DNA from: Phenylobacterium deserti
Lineage (GTDB): Bacteria > Pseudomonadota > Alphaproteobacteria > Caulobacterales > Caulobacteraceae
Reading direction: 5' to 3'
Length of the DNA: 51,094 nt
Assembly (NCBI GenBank): GCA_943332615.1
Contig: CALQQB010000027.1
Coordinates: 1 to 51,094, forward strand
In this document: one piece after another, positions 9,182 through 17,636 of the stretch
How positions within the stretch are numbered: position 1 is the stretch's first letter
How the letters are laid out: each line of letters begins with the position of its first letter
The notes under the pieces: generated by a model
What the model was told of the DNA's origin: nothing
The model's input: the letters and a program-made list of their open reading frames with translations, nothing else
Databases searched by the model: none
Made by a program: the position numbers and the translations under genes

Positions 9182-9986
9182 GCACCTGCGCGGCGCTCAT
9201 ACCGCGTTCGCGCAGGGCCCGCAGCGTTTCCGCGTGATCGCGCTTGGCATAGCGCTTCCCGTCTGGCCCGGTGAGCAAGGGGTGGTGTCGATAGGTTGGC
9301 GTCGGCAACCCCAGCAGCGCCTGCAGCAGCCGCTGAACATGGGTGGCCTCGAACAGGTCGCGGCCGCGGATCACGTGGGTGATCCCCTGCTTGGCGTCAT
9401 CGACCACCACCGCCAGGTGGTAGGCCACCCCCACGTCCTTGCGCGCCAGCACCACATCGCCGCCGAGCTCGGGCCGAGCGGCGATCGCGCCCTCGCCCTC
9501 CTCCACGAACCTCAAACCTCCGAACCCGCCCAACTTCACCGACGCGGTCGCCAGCGAAAGCCGCCACGCGAACGGTTCGCCCGCGGCCAGCCGCCGCGCC
9601 GCCTCGTCGGCCGGCAGCGGCCCGCCGCGGAACACCTCCATCGCCCCATGCGGCGCCGAGGCCATCGCCTCGGCGACCTCGCGACGCGTGCGGAAGCAGC
9701 GGTAGAGCAGGCCGTCGGCATCGAGCCGCATCAGGGCGGCCTGATAGTCATCGAGATGGTCGGACTGGCGTCGCACCGGCGCCTCCCAGTCCAGCTCCAG
9801 CCAGGCCAGGTCCTCGAGGATCGCCGCCTCGAATTCCGGCCGGCAGCGCGTAGCGTCGATGTCCTCGATCCGCAGCGTGAAGCGTCCGCTAGCCTCGCGG
9901 GCGGCGGCGAACGCGGTCAGCGCCGAATAGGCGTGGCCCCGGTGCAGGTATCCGGTAGGGGACGGCGCGAAGCGGGTGGCGAACAC
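9159..9986 (-). CDS. gluQ: Glutamyl-Q tRNA(Asp) synthetase
   Basis: A 275-aa truncated paralogue of glutamyl-tRNA synthetase that attaches glutamate to queuosine-34 of tRNA(Asp). It has the catalytic Rossmann domain only, with no anticodon-binding domain. The HIGH-type motif is FAPSPTGYLHRGHA (residues 6-19), and a KRYAKRD segment takes the place of KMSKS. The zinc site of E. coli-type enzymes (CxC ... YxxxC) is not intact: the region reads LLYRCFRTRREV with one Cys. The start is GTG at 9986, and the upstream TetR gene ends 10 bases before it. Confidence 0.92.
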   Translation of the reverse strand: MFATRFAPSPTGYLHRGHAYSALTAFAAAREASGRFTLRIEDIDATRCRPEFEAAILEDLAWLELDWEAPVRRQSDHLDDYQAALMRLDADGLLYRCFRTRREVAEAMASAPHGAMEVFRGGPLPADEAARRLAAGEPFAWRLSLATASVKLGGFGGLRFVEEGEGAIAARPELGGDVVLARKDVGVAYHLAVVVDDAKQGITHVIRGRDLFEATHVQRLLQALLGLPTPTYRHHPLLTGPDGKRYAKRDHAETLRALRERGMSAAQVREELGFG

Positions 9987-9996
9987 CCGGTCTGGC

Positions 9997-10626
9997 TTAG
10001 CAGTGCGGCTCGGCCTTGGGGAACAGGCCCATGTGGCTCAGCACCGCGTCAAAGAACGCCCGCTCGCCACCGAGCGCGTCCTTGAGATGGTCGAACTGCT
10101 TGAAGCCGGCCATCTCAGCCAGGCCGTGGGCCCCACACCAGGCGGCCACCGAGGCCAGCTCCAGATGCGTTTCCTGGGTCGGGTCGGCGCCATGTTCGAT
10201 CATGGTGTCTCGGACCATGCAGTAGGCGCTGTCCTTGTTCTGCTGCATCCCCTCCGGGAGCGCGTCCTTGTCGCGGGCGGCGTCATACATCACGCGGTAG
10301 AGCGCCGGGTTGTCGCGGGCGAAACAGACATAGGCGATGCCGAGCGCGGTCAGCTGGTGCATGCCGGTGGCGCCGGCCTTGGCTTCCTGCATCAGCTGCC
10401 CGAGGATGTCCCAGCCCTCCTGGGCCACGGCGTCCAGCAGCTCGGCCTTGTCCTTGAAGTGGTGATAGGGCGCCGCCGGGCTGACGCCCGCCTCTCGCGC
10501 CACAGCCCGGAGCGAGAGCGCGCTGGGGCCCTCCGCCTCGAGAAGCCTGCGGGCGGCGTCCACCAGGGCACGCCTCAGATCACCATGATGGTACGGGCGG
10601 GATTCGGCGCTTTTAGCTTCGCTCAT
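9997..10626 (-). CDS. TetR/AcrR family transcriptional regulator (WHG-type C-terminal domain)
   Basis: A 209-aa repressor. The N-terminal helix-turn-helix spans about residues 12-60, with LSLRAVAREAGVSPAAPYHHFKDKAELL as the DNA-recognition part (split here as ALSLRAVAREAGVS and PAAPYHHFKDKAELL). The C-terminal ligand and dimer domain resembles TetR_C_33/WHG proteins (ALYRVMYDAARD). It is transcribed towards gluQ and the DMT permease. The upstream AT-rich leader (10627-10680) probably holds its promoter, and a weak ATCTA/TAGAT symmetry at 10646-10664 could be an operator. Its ligand is unknown. Confidence 0.88.
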   Translation of the reverse strand: MSEAKSAESRPYHHGDLRRALVDAARRLLEAEGPSALSLRAVAREAGVSPAAPYHHFKDKAELLDAVAQEGWDILGQLMQEAKAGATGMHQLTALGIAYVCFARDNPALYRVMYDAARDKDALPEGMQQNKDSAYCMVRDTMIEHGADPTQETHLELASVAAWCGAHGLAEMAGFKQFDHLKDALGGERAFFDAVLSHMGLFPKAEPHC

Positions 10627-10760
10627 AGCATTACCATAATTTCATATCTAAGCGCCGTATAGATGCCATTGACGGTCAAGCTGAAGTTCCCTATCTGAGC
10701 GTTGTTAAAATAAGAAACGCCCTCACTCCCCTGAGGGATCCAAACTCAAAGGTGTGTGTC

Positions 10761-10868
10761 ATGTCTCTCGCAAACTTCGAACGGCTCTTCGACCGTTTCG
10801 TGCCCGTGTTCCTGCTGTTCCTCGGCCTCACTGCGGCCTTCGCCACGGCAGGCGCCGGGCTGGTCTGA
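10761..10868 (+). CDS. Small hydrophobic protein, 35 aa, with its own terminator
   Basis: An open frame from ATG 10761 to TGA 10866-10868. It begins MSLANFERLFDRFVPVF and continues into a Leu/Ala-rich helix (about residues 13-34), so a single membrane span is likely. The 460-base gap between TetR and HNH genes holds no other gene on this strand. A strong intrinsic terminator follows 31 bases after the stop and an AAAGGTG lies just upstream, so the locus looks like a complete monocistronic transcription unit. Function unrecognised. Confidence 0.6.
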   Translation: MSLANFERLFDRFVPVFLLFLGLTAAFATAGAGLV

Positions 10869-10899
10869 GCCTCCCCGCTCACGGTCGATGACGACGAGG

Positions 10900-10924
10900 A
10901 GGGCCCCCAATCGGGGCCCTTTTT
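10900..10924 (+). terminator. Intrinsic terminator after the 35-aa gene
   Basis: An 8-bp perfect stem (AGGGCCCC at 10900-10907 with GGGGCCCT at 10913-10920) and a 5-base loop are followed directly by five T residues (10920-10924). It is the clearest Rho-independent terminator in the window and ends transcription from the small hydrophobic protein gene. Confidence 0.85.
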
Positions 10925-11088
10925 CGTTGATCCCGCTCAAAGGCGTCCAGTCGCGACGTCGTAGAGTTGTCTCCGAATCGAGCCTATAGTTTCCGCATTA
11001 GTCGTATTTGTCTTCGCTTCAGGGGATGCTGTCTTCAGTCCCACGTTGAACGTCATGGACCCGCGCCGAAGCGCTTCAGAGGCCTGCC

Positions 11089-11649
11089 ATGCAGGTGCTT
11101 AAGGCCCCCCCGTCGGGCTGGCCCTGCCTCGTGCTCAACGCCGACTTCCGGCCGCTCAGCTACTATCCGCTTTCGCTCTGGCCGTGGCAGGACGTGATCA
11201 AGGCAGTGTTCCTCGACCGCGTCGATGTGGTCTCCAACTATGACCAGGTGGTCCACTCCCCGTCGTTCGAGATGCAGTTGCCCAGCGTGGTGTCGCTGAA
11301 GAGCTATGTGACCCAGGACCGGCCACCAGCCTTCACCCGGTTCAACCTGTTCCTGCGCGACGGCTTCACCTGCCAGTACTGCACGCGTGCGGAAGATCTG
11401 ACCTTCGACCACGTGATCCCGCGCTCGCGCGGCGGCCGTACGACCTGGGAAAACATCGTCACCGCCTGCGCACGCTGCAACTTGGCCAAGGGCGGGCGCA
11501 CCCCCAACGAGGCGCACATGCAGGCTCGCCACAAGCCTCGCCGCCCCTCGGCCCACGAACTCCAGGACCGCGGCCGCCGCTTCCCGCCGCACCACCTGCA
11601 CGAAAGCTGGCTCGACTACCTCTACTGGGACATCGAACTGGAGGCTTAG
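11089..11649 (+). CDS. HNH endonuclease family protein
   Basis: A 186-aa protein with a C-terminal zinc-stabilised HNH (beta-beta-alpha metal) nuclease domain. It has the Cys pair in FTCQYCTRAEDLTFDHVIP, the general-base His in DHVIPRSRGG, an Asn in TWENIV, and the second Cys pair with terminal Asn in TACARCNLAKGG. The N-terminal 90 residues (LNADFRPLSYYPLSLWPWQD) are typical of a chromosomal HNH family widespread in alphaproteobacteria, not of phage terminase-linked HNH. An AGAGG ribosome-binding site precedes ATG 11089. The biological role is unknown. Confidence 0.9.
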   Translation: MQVLKAPPSGWPCLVLNADFRPLSYYPLSLWPWQDVIKAVFLDRVDVVSNYDQVVHSPSFEMQLPSVVSLKSYVTQDRPPAFTRFNLFLRDGFTCQYCTRAEDLTFDHVIPRSRGGRTTWENIVTACARCNLAKGGRTPNEAHMQARHKPRRPSAHELQDRGRRFPPHHLHESWLDYLYWDIELEA

Positions 11650-11788
11650 GGGCCTCGATGACCTGATGTCTGTCGCGCTGCCCGCACCCTCCGGTAGGGC
11701 GCGCGGTGACACGCAAAGGTATTAAATCTGCCGGTAAACCGATGAACCGAAGCTCTATTCCCCACCCCCAATTGCAATGGGGGCTCAG

Positions 11789-14167
11789 ATGCATTCTGCC
11801 GGATATCTCGCCACGACGAGTTTTGTCGCGCTCGCGCTCGCGCTGACCGCGTCTCAGCACGCCGCCGCCGCGGTGGTCGCCGATGCGACCGCATCCAGCG
11901 CTGACGACGCCGCGAGCGTCGGCCTCGAAGAGGTCATCGTCACGGCGCAGAAGCGCAGCGAGAACCTGCAGGACACGCCGATCGCGATCTCGGTGCTTAG
12001 CGCCACGGCGGTCGAGAACCGACATGTGGTCTCGCTGGTCGATCTCGGCGACGGCGCCATCCCCTCGCTGAAGGTCGCGCCGTTCTTCTCGCGTCCTGGC
12101 GCCCTCATCATCAACGTCCGCGGCATCGGCGTGCTGTCCGACAGCAACCAGCCGGCGCGGGACCAGGGCGTCGGCGTCTATGTGGACGGCGTCTATCTAG
12201 GCCGCCCGCAGGGTCTGGGTACGGCGCTCTACGACATCGAAAGCATCGAGGTCCTGAAGGGCCCGCAGGGCACACTGTTCGGCCGGAACACCGAAGGCGG
12301 CGCCGTCAACGTTGTCACCAAGCGGCCTAGCGGTGAGTACCGCCTGCGGGCCGTCGGCGGGATCGGCAACTACGGGTCCTACAAGTCAGAGCTGCACATG
12401 GACCTGCCGCGCTTCGCCGGGGTCTCGATCAAGCTCGACGGGGTGATCGCGGCCCGGGACGGCATCCTGAAGAATCCACTGGTGCAGGCCGACGACTTCG
12501 GCGCCTACGACAAACGCGGTGTCCACGTTGAGGCCCTGTGGGAACCCAGCCCGAACTTCAGCGCCGACTACGCCTATGACAACTCCCGCGACGAGACGAC
12601 GACCCTCTACCAGCAGCTGACCGAGCCCGGCGCCCTGAGGCTCGCCGCGACCGCGACCCTGCAGGTCGGCCGGGCGAAGGCAGCCAATGTCGGCGTGCCA
12701 CAGCAACCCAGTATCGGAACCACCGAGGGCCATCGCCTGACGTTGGACTGGCACGTCAACGACAAGATGCTTGTCAAGTCCATCACGTCCTACCGCGAGC
12801 TGAACCAGAGCCAGTATGACAACGGCTCGGCCGCTTTCACGATGATCAACCAGACGGGCAACTTCACCGGCTTCAACTTCGGGCGTTACAGCCTGGCGTT
12901 CTTCGACCAGGACCAGTTCGGTCAGGAAATTCAGGTGATCGGCGACCTGCCGCGGGTCCAGTACGTGTTCGGCGCGCTCTACTATCGGGAAAATGTCGAG
13001 GACAGCGCCCAGGCGTTCGCGACCAACCAGTTCACGGACGCCGCGGGCTCGGCCTTCACGCTCCTCTCGCTCGACTACACCAAGCAGCGGATCGACCGCG
13101 CCAGCCGCGTGCGGACGACCAGCGAGGGCGTTTTCGGCCAAGCGACCTACACACCACCGATCCTCGATGACGCGGCGCACCTGACGGTCGGCGGCCGCTA
13201 CACCCGGGACAAGAAGGTTGGCCAGTTGTTCACCATCAACGGCGCCCTGCCGTCCGTGAACGGCGTCTCCGCCGCGCGCGTCCTCGACACCTCGTGGAGC
13301 CGGTTCGATCCGCTGGTTAACCTGTCGTACGACGTCTCCGGCGACGTGATGGTCTACGGCAAGTACAGCAGCGGCTACAAGTCGGGCGGCGCCAATTCGC
13401 GCTCGCTGACCTATGCGCCGTTCAATCCCGAATCGGCCACGATGTTCGAAGTCGGCGCGAAGACCCAGTTCCTGGACAATCGCGCCCGCCTGAACGTCGC
13501 GGCCTACACCGGGTCCTACAAGGACATCCAGCTCGACTTCAGCGCCCAGTATCAGCAGATCGACCCGGTCACCGGCAAGCTGCTGACGACGCTGCGGACC
13601 ACGACGGAAACGACCAACGCCCCGAAGAACGGCAAGCTGAGGGGGGTCGAAGGCGACTTCATCTTCGCGGTGACCGACAACCTGACCTTCTCGGCGAGCT
13701 ATGCGTACAACTCGGTCAAGATCCCGGACACGAAGAACCCGTTCCCGCAGTCGAACGGCATCCTGATCAGCGTGCCGATCCCGATCTACCAAGTCTATAC
13801 GCCCAAGACCTCGGGCAGCATCGCGCTCGATTATGAGACGCCATTCATGGGCGCGAAGTTCGTCGCGCACATCGATGGCAACTATGACGGGGGCTACTAC
13901 GCCAACTACACGGACGTCGCCTATGACCCCGCAACGCGCGCGGTCACGGTGCCCCAGCCCAAGGGCGACAAGGCGTTTGTCGTCAACGCGCGGGTGGCGC
14001 TGGCCGATGTCGAGACAGGCGCGGGCACGGCCACGTTCTCCGTCTGGTCACGCAACCTACTCAACGAGGAACACCTCTTCTACAAGTCGAAGAGCGTCAC
14101 CGCAGGCACCGGCGGCTTCTACAATGAACCCCGCACTTTCGGGATCGAAATCACCCTCAAGCAGTAA
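11789..14167 (+). CDS. TonB-dependent receptor
   Basis: A 792-aa outer-membrane receptor: signal peptide (about residues 1-28), TonB-box-like EEVIVTAQKR, plug domain with GPQGTLFGRNTEGGAVN, then a long 22-strand-type barrel ending in aromatic/hydrophobic alternation (FGIEITLKQ). It imports a large or scarce ligand using TonB energy. I chose ATG 11789, which follows GGGGG at 5 bases. ATG 11777 is also in frame but lies in a 6-bp CCCCCA/TGGGGG hairpin with no ribosome-binding site. It stands tail-to-tail with the phosphonate genes, so phosphonate uptake is possible but unproven. Confidence 0.93.
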   Translation: MHSAGYLATTSFVALALALTASQHAAAAVVADATASSADDAASVGLEEVIVTAQKRSENLQDTPIAISVLSATAVENRHVVSLVDLGDGAIPSLKVAPFFSRPGALIINVRGIGVLSDSNQPARDQGVGVYVDGVYLGRPQGLGTALYDIESIEVLKGPQGTLFGRNTEGGAVNVVTKRPSGEYRLRAVGGIGNYGSYKSELHMDLPRFAGVSIKLDGVIAARDGILKNPLVQADDFGAYDKRGVHVEALWEPSPNFSADYAYDNSRDETTTLYQQLTEPGALRLAATATLQVGRAKAANVGVPQQPSIGTTEGHRLTLDWHVNDKMLVKSITSYRELNQSQYDNGSAAFTMINQTGNFTGFNFGRYSLAFFDQDQFGQEIQVIGDLPRVQYVFGALYYRENVEDSAQAFATNQFTDAAGSAFTLLSLDYTKQRIDRASRVRTTSEGVFGQATYTPPILDDAAHLTVGGRYTRDKKVGQLFTINGALPSVNGVSAARVLDTSWSRFDPLVNLSYDVSGDVMVYGKYSSGYKSGGANSRSLTYAPFNPESATMFEVGAKTQFLDNRARLNVAAYTGSYKDIQLDFSAQYQQIDPVTGKLLTTLRTTTETTNAPKNGKLRGVEGDFIFAVTDNLTFSASYAYNSVKIPDTKNPFPQSNGILISVPIPIYQVYTPKTSGSIALDYETPFMGAKFVAHIDGNYDGGYYANYTDVAYDPATRAVTVPQPKGDKAFVVNARVALADVETGAGTATFSVWSRNLLNEEHLFYKSKSVTAGTGGFYNEPRTFGIEITLKQ

Positions 14168-14228
14168 GTCGCCGAAGTCGGGTCAGGCCCAGCGCGACCC
14201 CGGGTCTATCTGAAATCAGGAGTTCTGG

Positions 14229-14253
14229 CGGCCGGCCTTCCCAGGTCCGGCCG
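14229..14253. terminator. Possible bidirectional hairpin between convergent genes
   Basis: A perfect 7-bp stem (CGGCCGG at 14229-14235 with CCGGCCG at 14247-14253) lies exactly between the receptor gene and the phnX stop. There is no T-tract on either side, so this is only a candidate transcription end. Confidence 0.3.
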
Positions 14254-15027
14254 TCAGAGCTCGGCCGGAAGGTCGGCGACGGAATCGATCACCACGTCCG
14301 CGCCGGCCGCCAGGAGCGCGGCGCGAGCGCGCTCGAGCCGGTGCTCGCGATCCTCGGGCTCCAGGGCCCGGTAGGCTGCGAGCGATAGTCCCACCGCATT
14401 GCCGGACGCCGCGACCCCCACCGTGAAACAGCCCGCGGCCCGGCCCTCGGCGATCCCCGCCTCGGCGTCGTCAACCTTGACCACGCGGCTTAGGGGCCAG
14501 ACGCCGAGTTCGGCGCAGGCCTTGTAGATCATCAGCGGGGAAGGACGCCCCTGCGGGGTCTCCCCGGCGCAGACGACATGGTCGGGGCAATAGCCCTGCC
14601 CGGCCGCCCGGGCCAGAACCGGCCCCATCATCTGGCGCGTGTAGCCCGTCGATGAAGCGATCCTGAGGCCGCGGGCGCGCAGCACGGCGACGGTCTCGGC
14701 GGCCCCCGGGATCAGTTCGGCGGCGACGGCCGCGGCGTCACGCATCAGCGGTTCGAGGTCGGCCATCAGCGCCTCGACGTCGGCCTCATCGGACGCGCGC
14801 GCCTGCGCCGCCACCCAGGCGGCGGCCACCTCCGGACGGGCCAGCAGAGCGCGGACATGATCGACCTTGGCGATGCCCATGTCGGCCCGCGCCGCCGCCT
14901 CGGCAAGCCTGACCCCACGGCGGTCGAAGGCCTCGACATAGGCGGCGATCGGCGCGCAACAGCCGAAGTCGACCATGGTGCCGGCCCAGTCGAAGATCAC
15001 CAAGTCGTAGCGTCGTCCGCCGGTCAT
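14254..15027 (-). CDS. phnX: Phosphonoacetaldehyde hydrolase (phosphonatase)
   Basis: A 257-aa HAD-superfamily enzyme that cleaves the C-P bond of phosphonoacetaldehyde to acetaldehyde and phosphate in the cytosol. Diagnostic residues are present: nucleophile Asp13 in FDWAGTMVDFG (Ala at the DxA position instead of the usual DxD), the Schiff-base Lys54 in GIAKVDHVRALL, IASSTGYTRQMM, and the PhnX-specific GETPQGRPSPLMIYK. It starts inside the stop of the FAD oxidoreductase gene (4-base overlap), which would supply its substrate. No PhnW transaminase gene is nearby. Confidence 0.95.
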   Translation of the reverse strand: MTGGRRYDLVIFDWAGTMVDFGCCAPIAAYVEAFDRRGVRLAEAAARADMGIAKVDHVRALLARPEVAAAWVAAQARASDEADVEALMADLEPLMRDAAAVAAELIPGAAETVAVLRARGLRIASSTGYTRQMMGPVLARAAGQGYCPDHVVCAGETPQGRPSPLMIYKACAELGVWPLSRVVKVDDAEAGIAEGRAAGCFTVGVAASGNAVGLSLAAYRALEPEDREHRLERARAALLAAGADVVIDSVADLPAEL

Positions 15028-16166
15028 GAAAATGTTCCCTCGCCAAGAAGATCGCCGACCACCTCTTCGCCGATGGCGAAGCCCGTCGAAGCCCCGGCGC
15101 CGGTCGTGACCATCACCAGCCGCACACCGTTCATGGGCGCGTCTATCAGAACCGTGCGATCGCTCGCCGACGCATAGGTCCCGGTCCAGCGTTCCAGCAC
15201 GGGCGGCGACGGGCGGCCGAACACATGGGCGAACTCGTCGAGGATCAAATCATCGACCTGCTGATGCGAAAAGGGATCCGGGGTGGGCGCGTAGTGATGG
15301 CTGTCGCCCACCACGAGGCTGCCGTCGGCGCTCTGCACCACGATCAGGTGGACGCCCTTGGCCAGGTGCTCCGGCTGCTCGGCCGCCAGGCGCGCGGCGA
15401 GCACCCCGGCCGGCGCCAGGGCCGCGTAGCCGGCGTAGCGCACCAGGCCGAGGTCGGACATGACGGCCCCCGAGAGCCGGAAGCCAGGGTCCGCCAGGCG
15501 CAACATCTGCAGCTTGCATCGGGTCACGCCTGCCGCCGCCACCCGCTCGGGGAACAGCGAGAACAGGTCGTCGCCCGGGCAGACCGCCACCGCTCCGGCC
15601 GCGATCTCGCCGCGGGTCGTCGCGACCTTGCCGGTTTCCACGGCCAACGCGGCGGCGCCCCAGAGGAAGTTGACCCCGTAGCGAGCCTCCAGCCAGGCCG
15701 CCAGACGCGGGATCGCCTCGCGCGATTCGACCCGCAGATCGTGCGGGCTCCAGAGCGCGGCTAGCAGCGCCTCGCCGGCCAGATGCGGGTGATCGCGCCG
15801 AATCTGGGCGGGCAACAGCAGGCGACAGCCCTCGCCCATTTCCGTGGCGAGGAAGGCCTCCAGGACGGCGACGGCCTCGGGGCGGCGCGCGCTCATGACC
15901 AGGCCCCTGTGCAGGACCGGGATAGCGGCCTGGGCCGCGACCTCGTCCCAGACATCCCGGCTCCGGCGCGCCCGCGTCCACATCTCTCCCCGCGCCTGAC
16001 CGGTCACGGTAACGAAGCCGAAGTTGCGGATCGAGGCGCCGTTGGCGCGGGCGTCGCGGTCGATCACCACAACCCGCTTGCCGCGCCGCGACGCCGCCAG
16101 CGCGCAGGCCATCCCGACGATGCCCGCGCCGACCACGGCAAGATCGTACGAGGGGGCCGTGGGCAT
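15024..16166 (-). CDS. FAD-dependent amine oxidoreductase, TIGR03364-like
   Basis: A 380-aa DAO-fold flavoenzyme. The dinucleotide motif is AVVGAGIVGMACALAASRRG (residues 10-29), and the C-terminal FAD contact is VTTGAGASTGFAIGEEV. Flavoenzymes of this type recur beside phosphonatase genes and have been reported to oxidise 2-aminoethylphosphonate or its N-methyl form to phosphonoacetaldehyde, bypassing the PhnW transaminase. The 4-base overlap with phnX supports that role here. The exact substrate is an inference. The promoter should lie in the 151-base divergent gap shared with the DUF5690 gene. Confidence 0.85.
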   Translation of the reverse strand: MPTAPSYDLAVVGAGIVGMACALAASRRGKRVVVIDRDARANGASIRNFGFVTVTGQARGEMWTRARRSRDVWDEVAAQAAIPVLHRGLVMSARRPEAVAVLEAFLATEMGEGCRLLLPAQIRRDHPHLAGEALLAALWSPHDLRVESREAIPRLAAWLEARYGVNFLWGAAALAVETGKVATTRGEIAAGAVAVCPGDDLFSLFPERVAAAGVTRCKLQMLRLADPGFRLSGAVMSDLGLVRYAGYAALAPAGVLAARLAAEQPEHLAKGVHLIVVQSADGSLVVGDSHHYAPTPDPFSHQQVDDLILDEFAHVFGRPSPPVLERWTGTYASASDRTVLIDAPMNGVRLVMVTTGAGASTGFAIGEEVVGDLLGEGTFS

Positions 16167-16317
16167 CGGCGTTCCGGAGGCTGTGAGCGATGGCAGAGAC
16201 TACGCTAAAGCGGGGCCATGACAGAATGGTGGACGCGGCGTCGCGACAACGTCACCGAAGCCTCCAATGGTCTAGGCGCCTCCGCACATTGCGCCCGAGG
16301 CCAAACAGGAGACCGAC

Positions 16318-17601
16318 TTGGCCGGAAAGCTGCGCGCGATGCTGGAGCGGGCCAACCCTGTCGTGTTCACCGCGGTGGCCGGGCTGGCGGGCTTCAGCGC
16401 CTATTTCTCCATGTACGCTTTTCGCAAGCCCTTCACGGCCGCGACCTTCGACGCCGTGCCGGGCTGGTCGCTTGTGCTGGACTACAAGATCGCCCTCGTC
16501 CTGGCCCAGGTCGCCGGCTACGCGCTGTCGAAGATGATCGGCATCAAGGTGGTCTCCGAGCTCAGCCCCGGCCGCCGGGGCGTCGCGATCCTGCTGCTGA
16601 TCGGCGCCGCGTGGCTGGCCCTGGTGGGTTTCGCGGTCATTCCCGCGCCCTGGAACGTGGCGATGCTGTTCCTCAACGGCCTGCCGCTCGGCATGATCTG
16701 GGGCCTGGTGTTCGGTTACATGGAGGGCCGCCGGGTCTCGGAGGCGCTGGGCGCCATCCTGTGCGCGAGTTTCATCCTGTCCTCCGGCGTGGTGAAGTCG
16801 GTCGGCGCGTGGCTGTTGAACACGGCCCACGTGGGCCCGTTCTGGATGCCCGCCGCGGCCGGCGCCCTGTTCTTCCCCCTGTTGCTGGCCTCGGTCTGGC
16901 TGTTGGGCCAGTTGCCGCCGCCCAGCCCCGCGGATGAAGCTCAAAGGGTCAAGCGGGCCCCGATGAACGCCGCCGAGCGCGGCGCGTTCCTGGCGCTCTA
17001 CGGCCCGGGTATTGCGCTGCTGACCGCCTCCTACATCCTGCTGACGGCATTCCGCGATTTCCGCGACAACTTCGCCGCCGAAATCTGGACCGCGCTGGGA
17101 TACGGCCATGCGTCCGGCGTGTTCACCCAAAGCGAATTGCCGGTGGCGGCCATCGCGCTTCTGGTGCTGGCTGCGGTGATGACCGTGCGCGACAACCGCA
17201 AGGCGCTGATGGTGATCCACGCGATCATCGTCGCCGGCTTCCTGCTGTTGGGGGCCAGCACCTGGGCCTTCGAAGCCGGGCTGATCTCGCCGCTCGCCTT
17301 CATGATCTTCGCGGGCGCCGGGCTCTACATGGCCTACACGCCGTTCAACGCCATGCTGTTTGATCGCCTTGTCGCTTTCAGCGGGCGCATCGCCACGGCG
17401 GGGTTCCTGATCTATGTGGCCGACGCCTCCGGCTACCTGGGCAGCGCCGCCCTGCTGGTCTGGCGTAACTTCGGTGCGGTCCAGATGGACTGGCTCCGAT
17501 TCTTCGTCCTCAGCGCCTATATAACAAGCATGCTCGGGGCGCTGCTGGCCGCCGCGGCCGCACTCTACTTCCTGAGGCAGGGCGGCAATCGCGACGACTA
17601 A
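16318..17601 (+). CDS. DUF5690 family MFS-like membrane protein
   Basis: A 427-aa polytopic protein with about 12 hydrophobic segments. It begins with a conserved region like GLAGFSAYFSMYAFRKPFTA (residues 23-42), which resembles the start of organophosphate:phosphate antiporters. The start codon is TTG 16318, supported by AGGAG at 16307-16311 with 6-base spacing. It is divergent from the phnX/FAD operon. The context suggests an inner-membrane permease for aminoethylphosphonate or a related phosphonate, since no ABC phosphonate importer is present; that substrate is an inference. Confidence 0.82.
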   Translation: MAGKLRAMLERANPVVFTAVAGLAGFSAYFSMYAFRKPFTAATFDAVPGWSLVLDYKIALVLAQVAGYALSKMIGIKVVSELSPGRRGVAILLLIGAAWLALVGFAVIPAPWNVAMLFLNGLPLGMIWGLVFGYMEGRRVSEALGAILCASFILSSGVVKSVGAWLLNTAHVGPFWMPAAAGALFFPLLLASVWLLGQLPPPSPADEAQRVKRAPMNAAERGAFLALYGPGIALLTASYILLTAFRDFRDNFAAEIWTALGYGHASGVFTQSELPVAAIALLVLAAVMTVRDNRKALMVIHAIIVAGFLLLGASTWAFEAGLISPLAFMIFAGAGLYMAYTPFNAMLFDRLVAFSGRIATAGFLIYVADASGYLGSAALLVWRNFGAVQMDWLRFFVLSAYITSMLGALLAAAAALYFLRQGGNRDD

Positions 17602-17636
17602 ACGCTTCGTCGCTTGGATCGTCTCAAGCTGGAGGC

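Noticed and set aside
12386..13870. A 494-codon minus-strand frame inside the TonB receptor gene
   Set aside because: It is fully antisense to a receptor with intact plug and barrel motifs and has no recognisable domain.
12000..14000. Possible split or frameshifted TonB receptor
   Set aside because: The frame is continuous for 792 codons with signal peptide, plug motifs and C-terminal strand, so the gene is intact.
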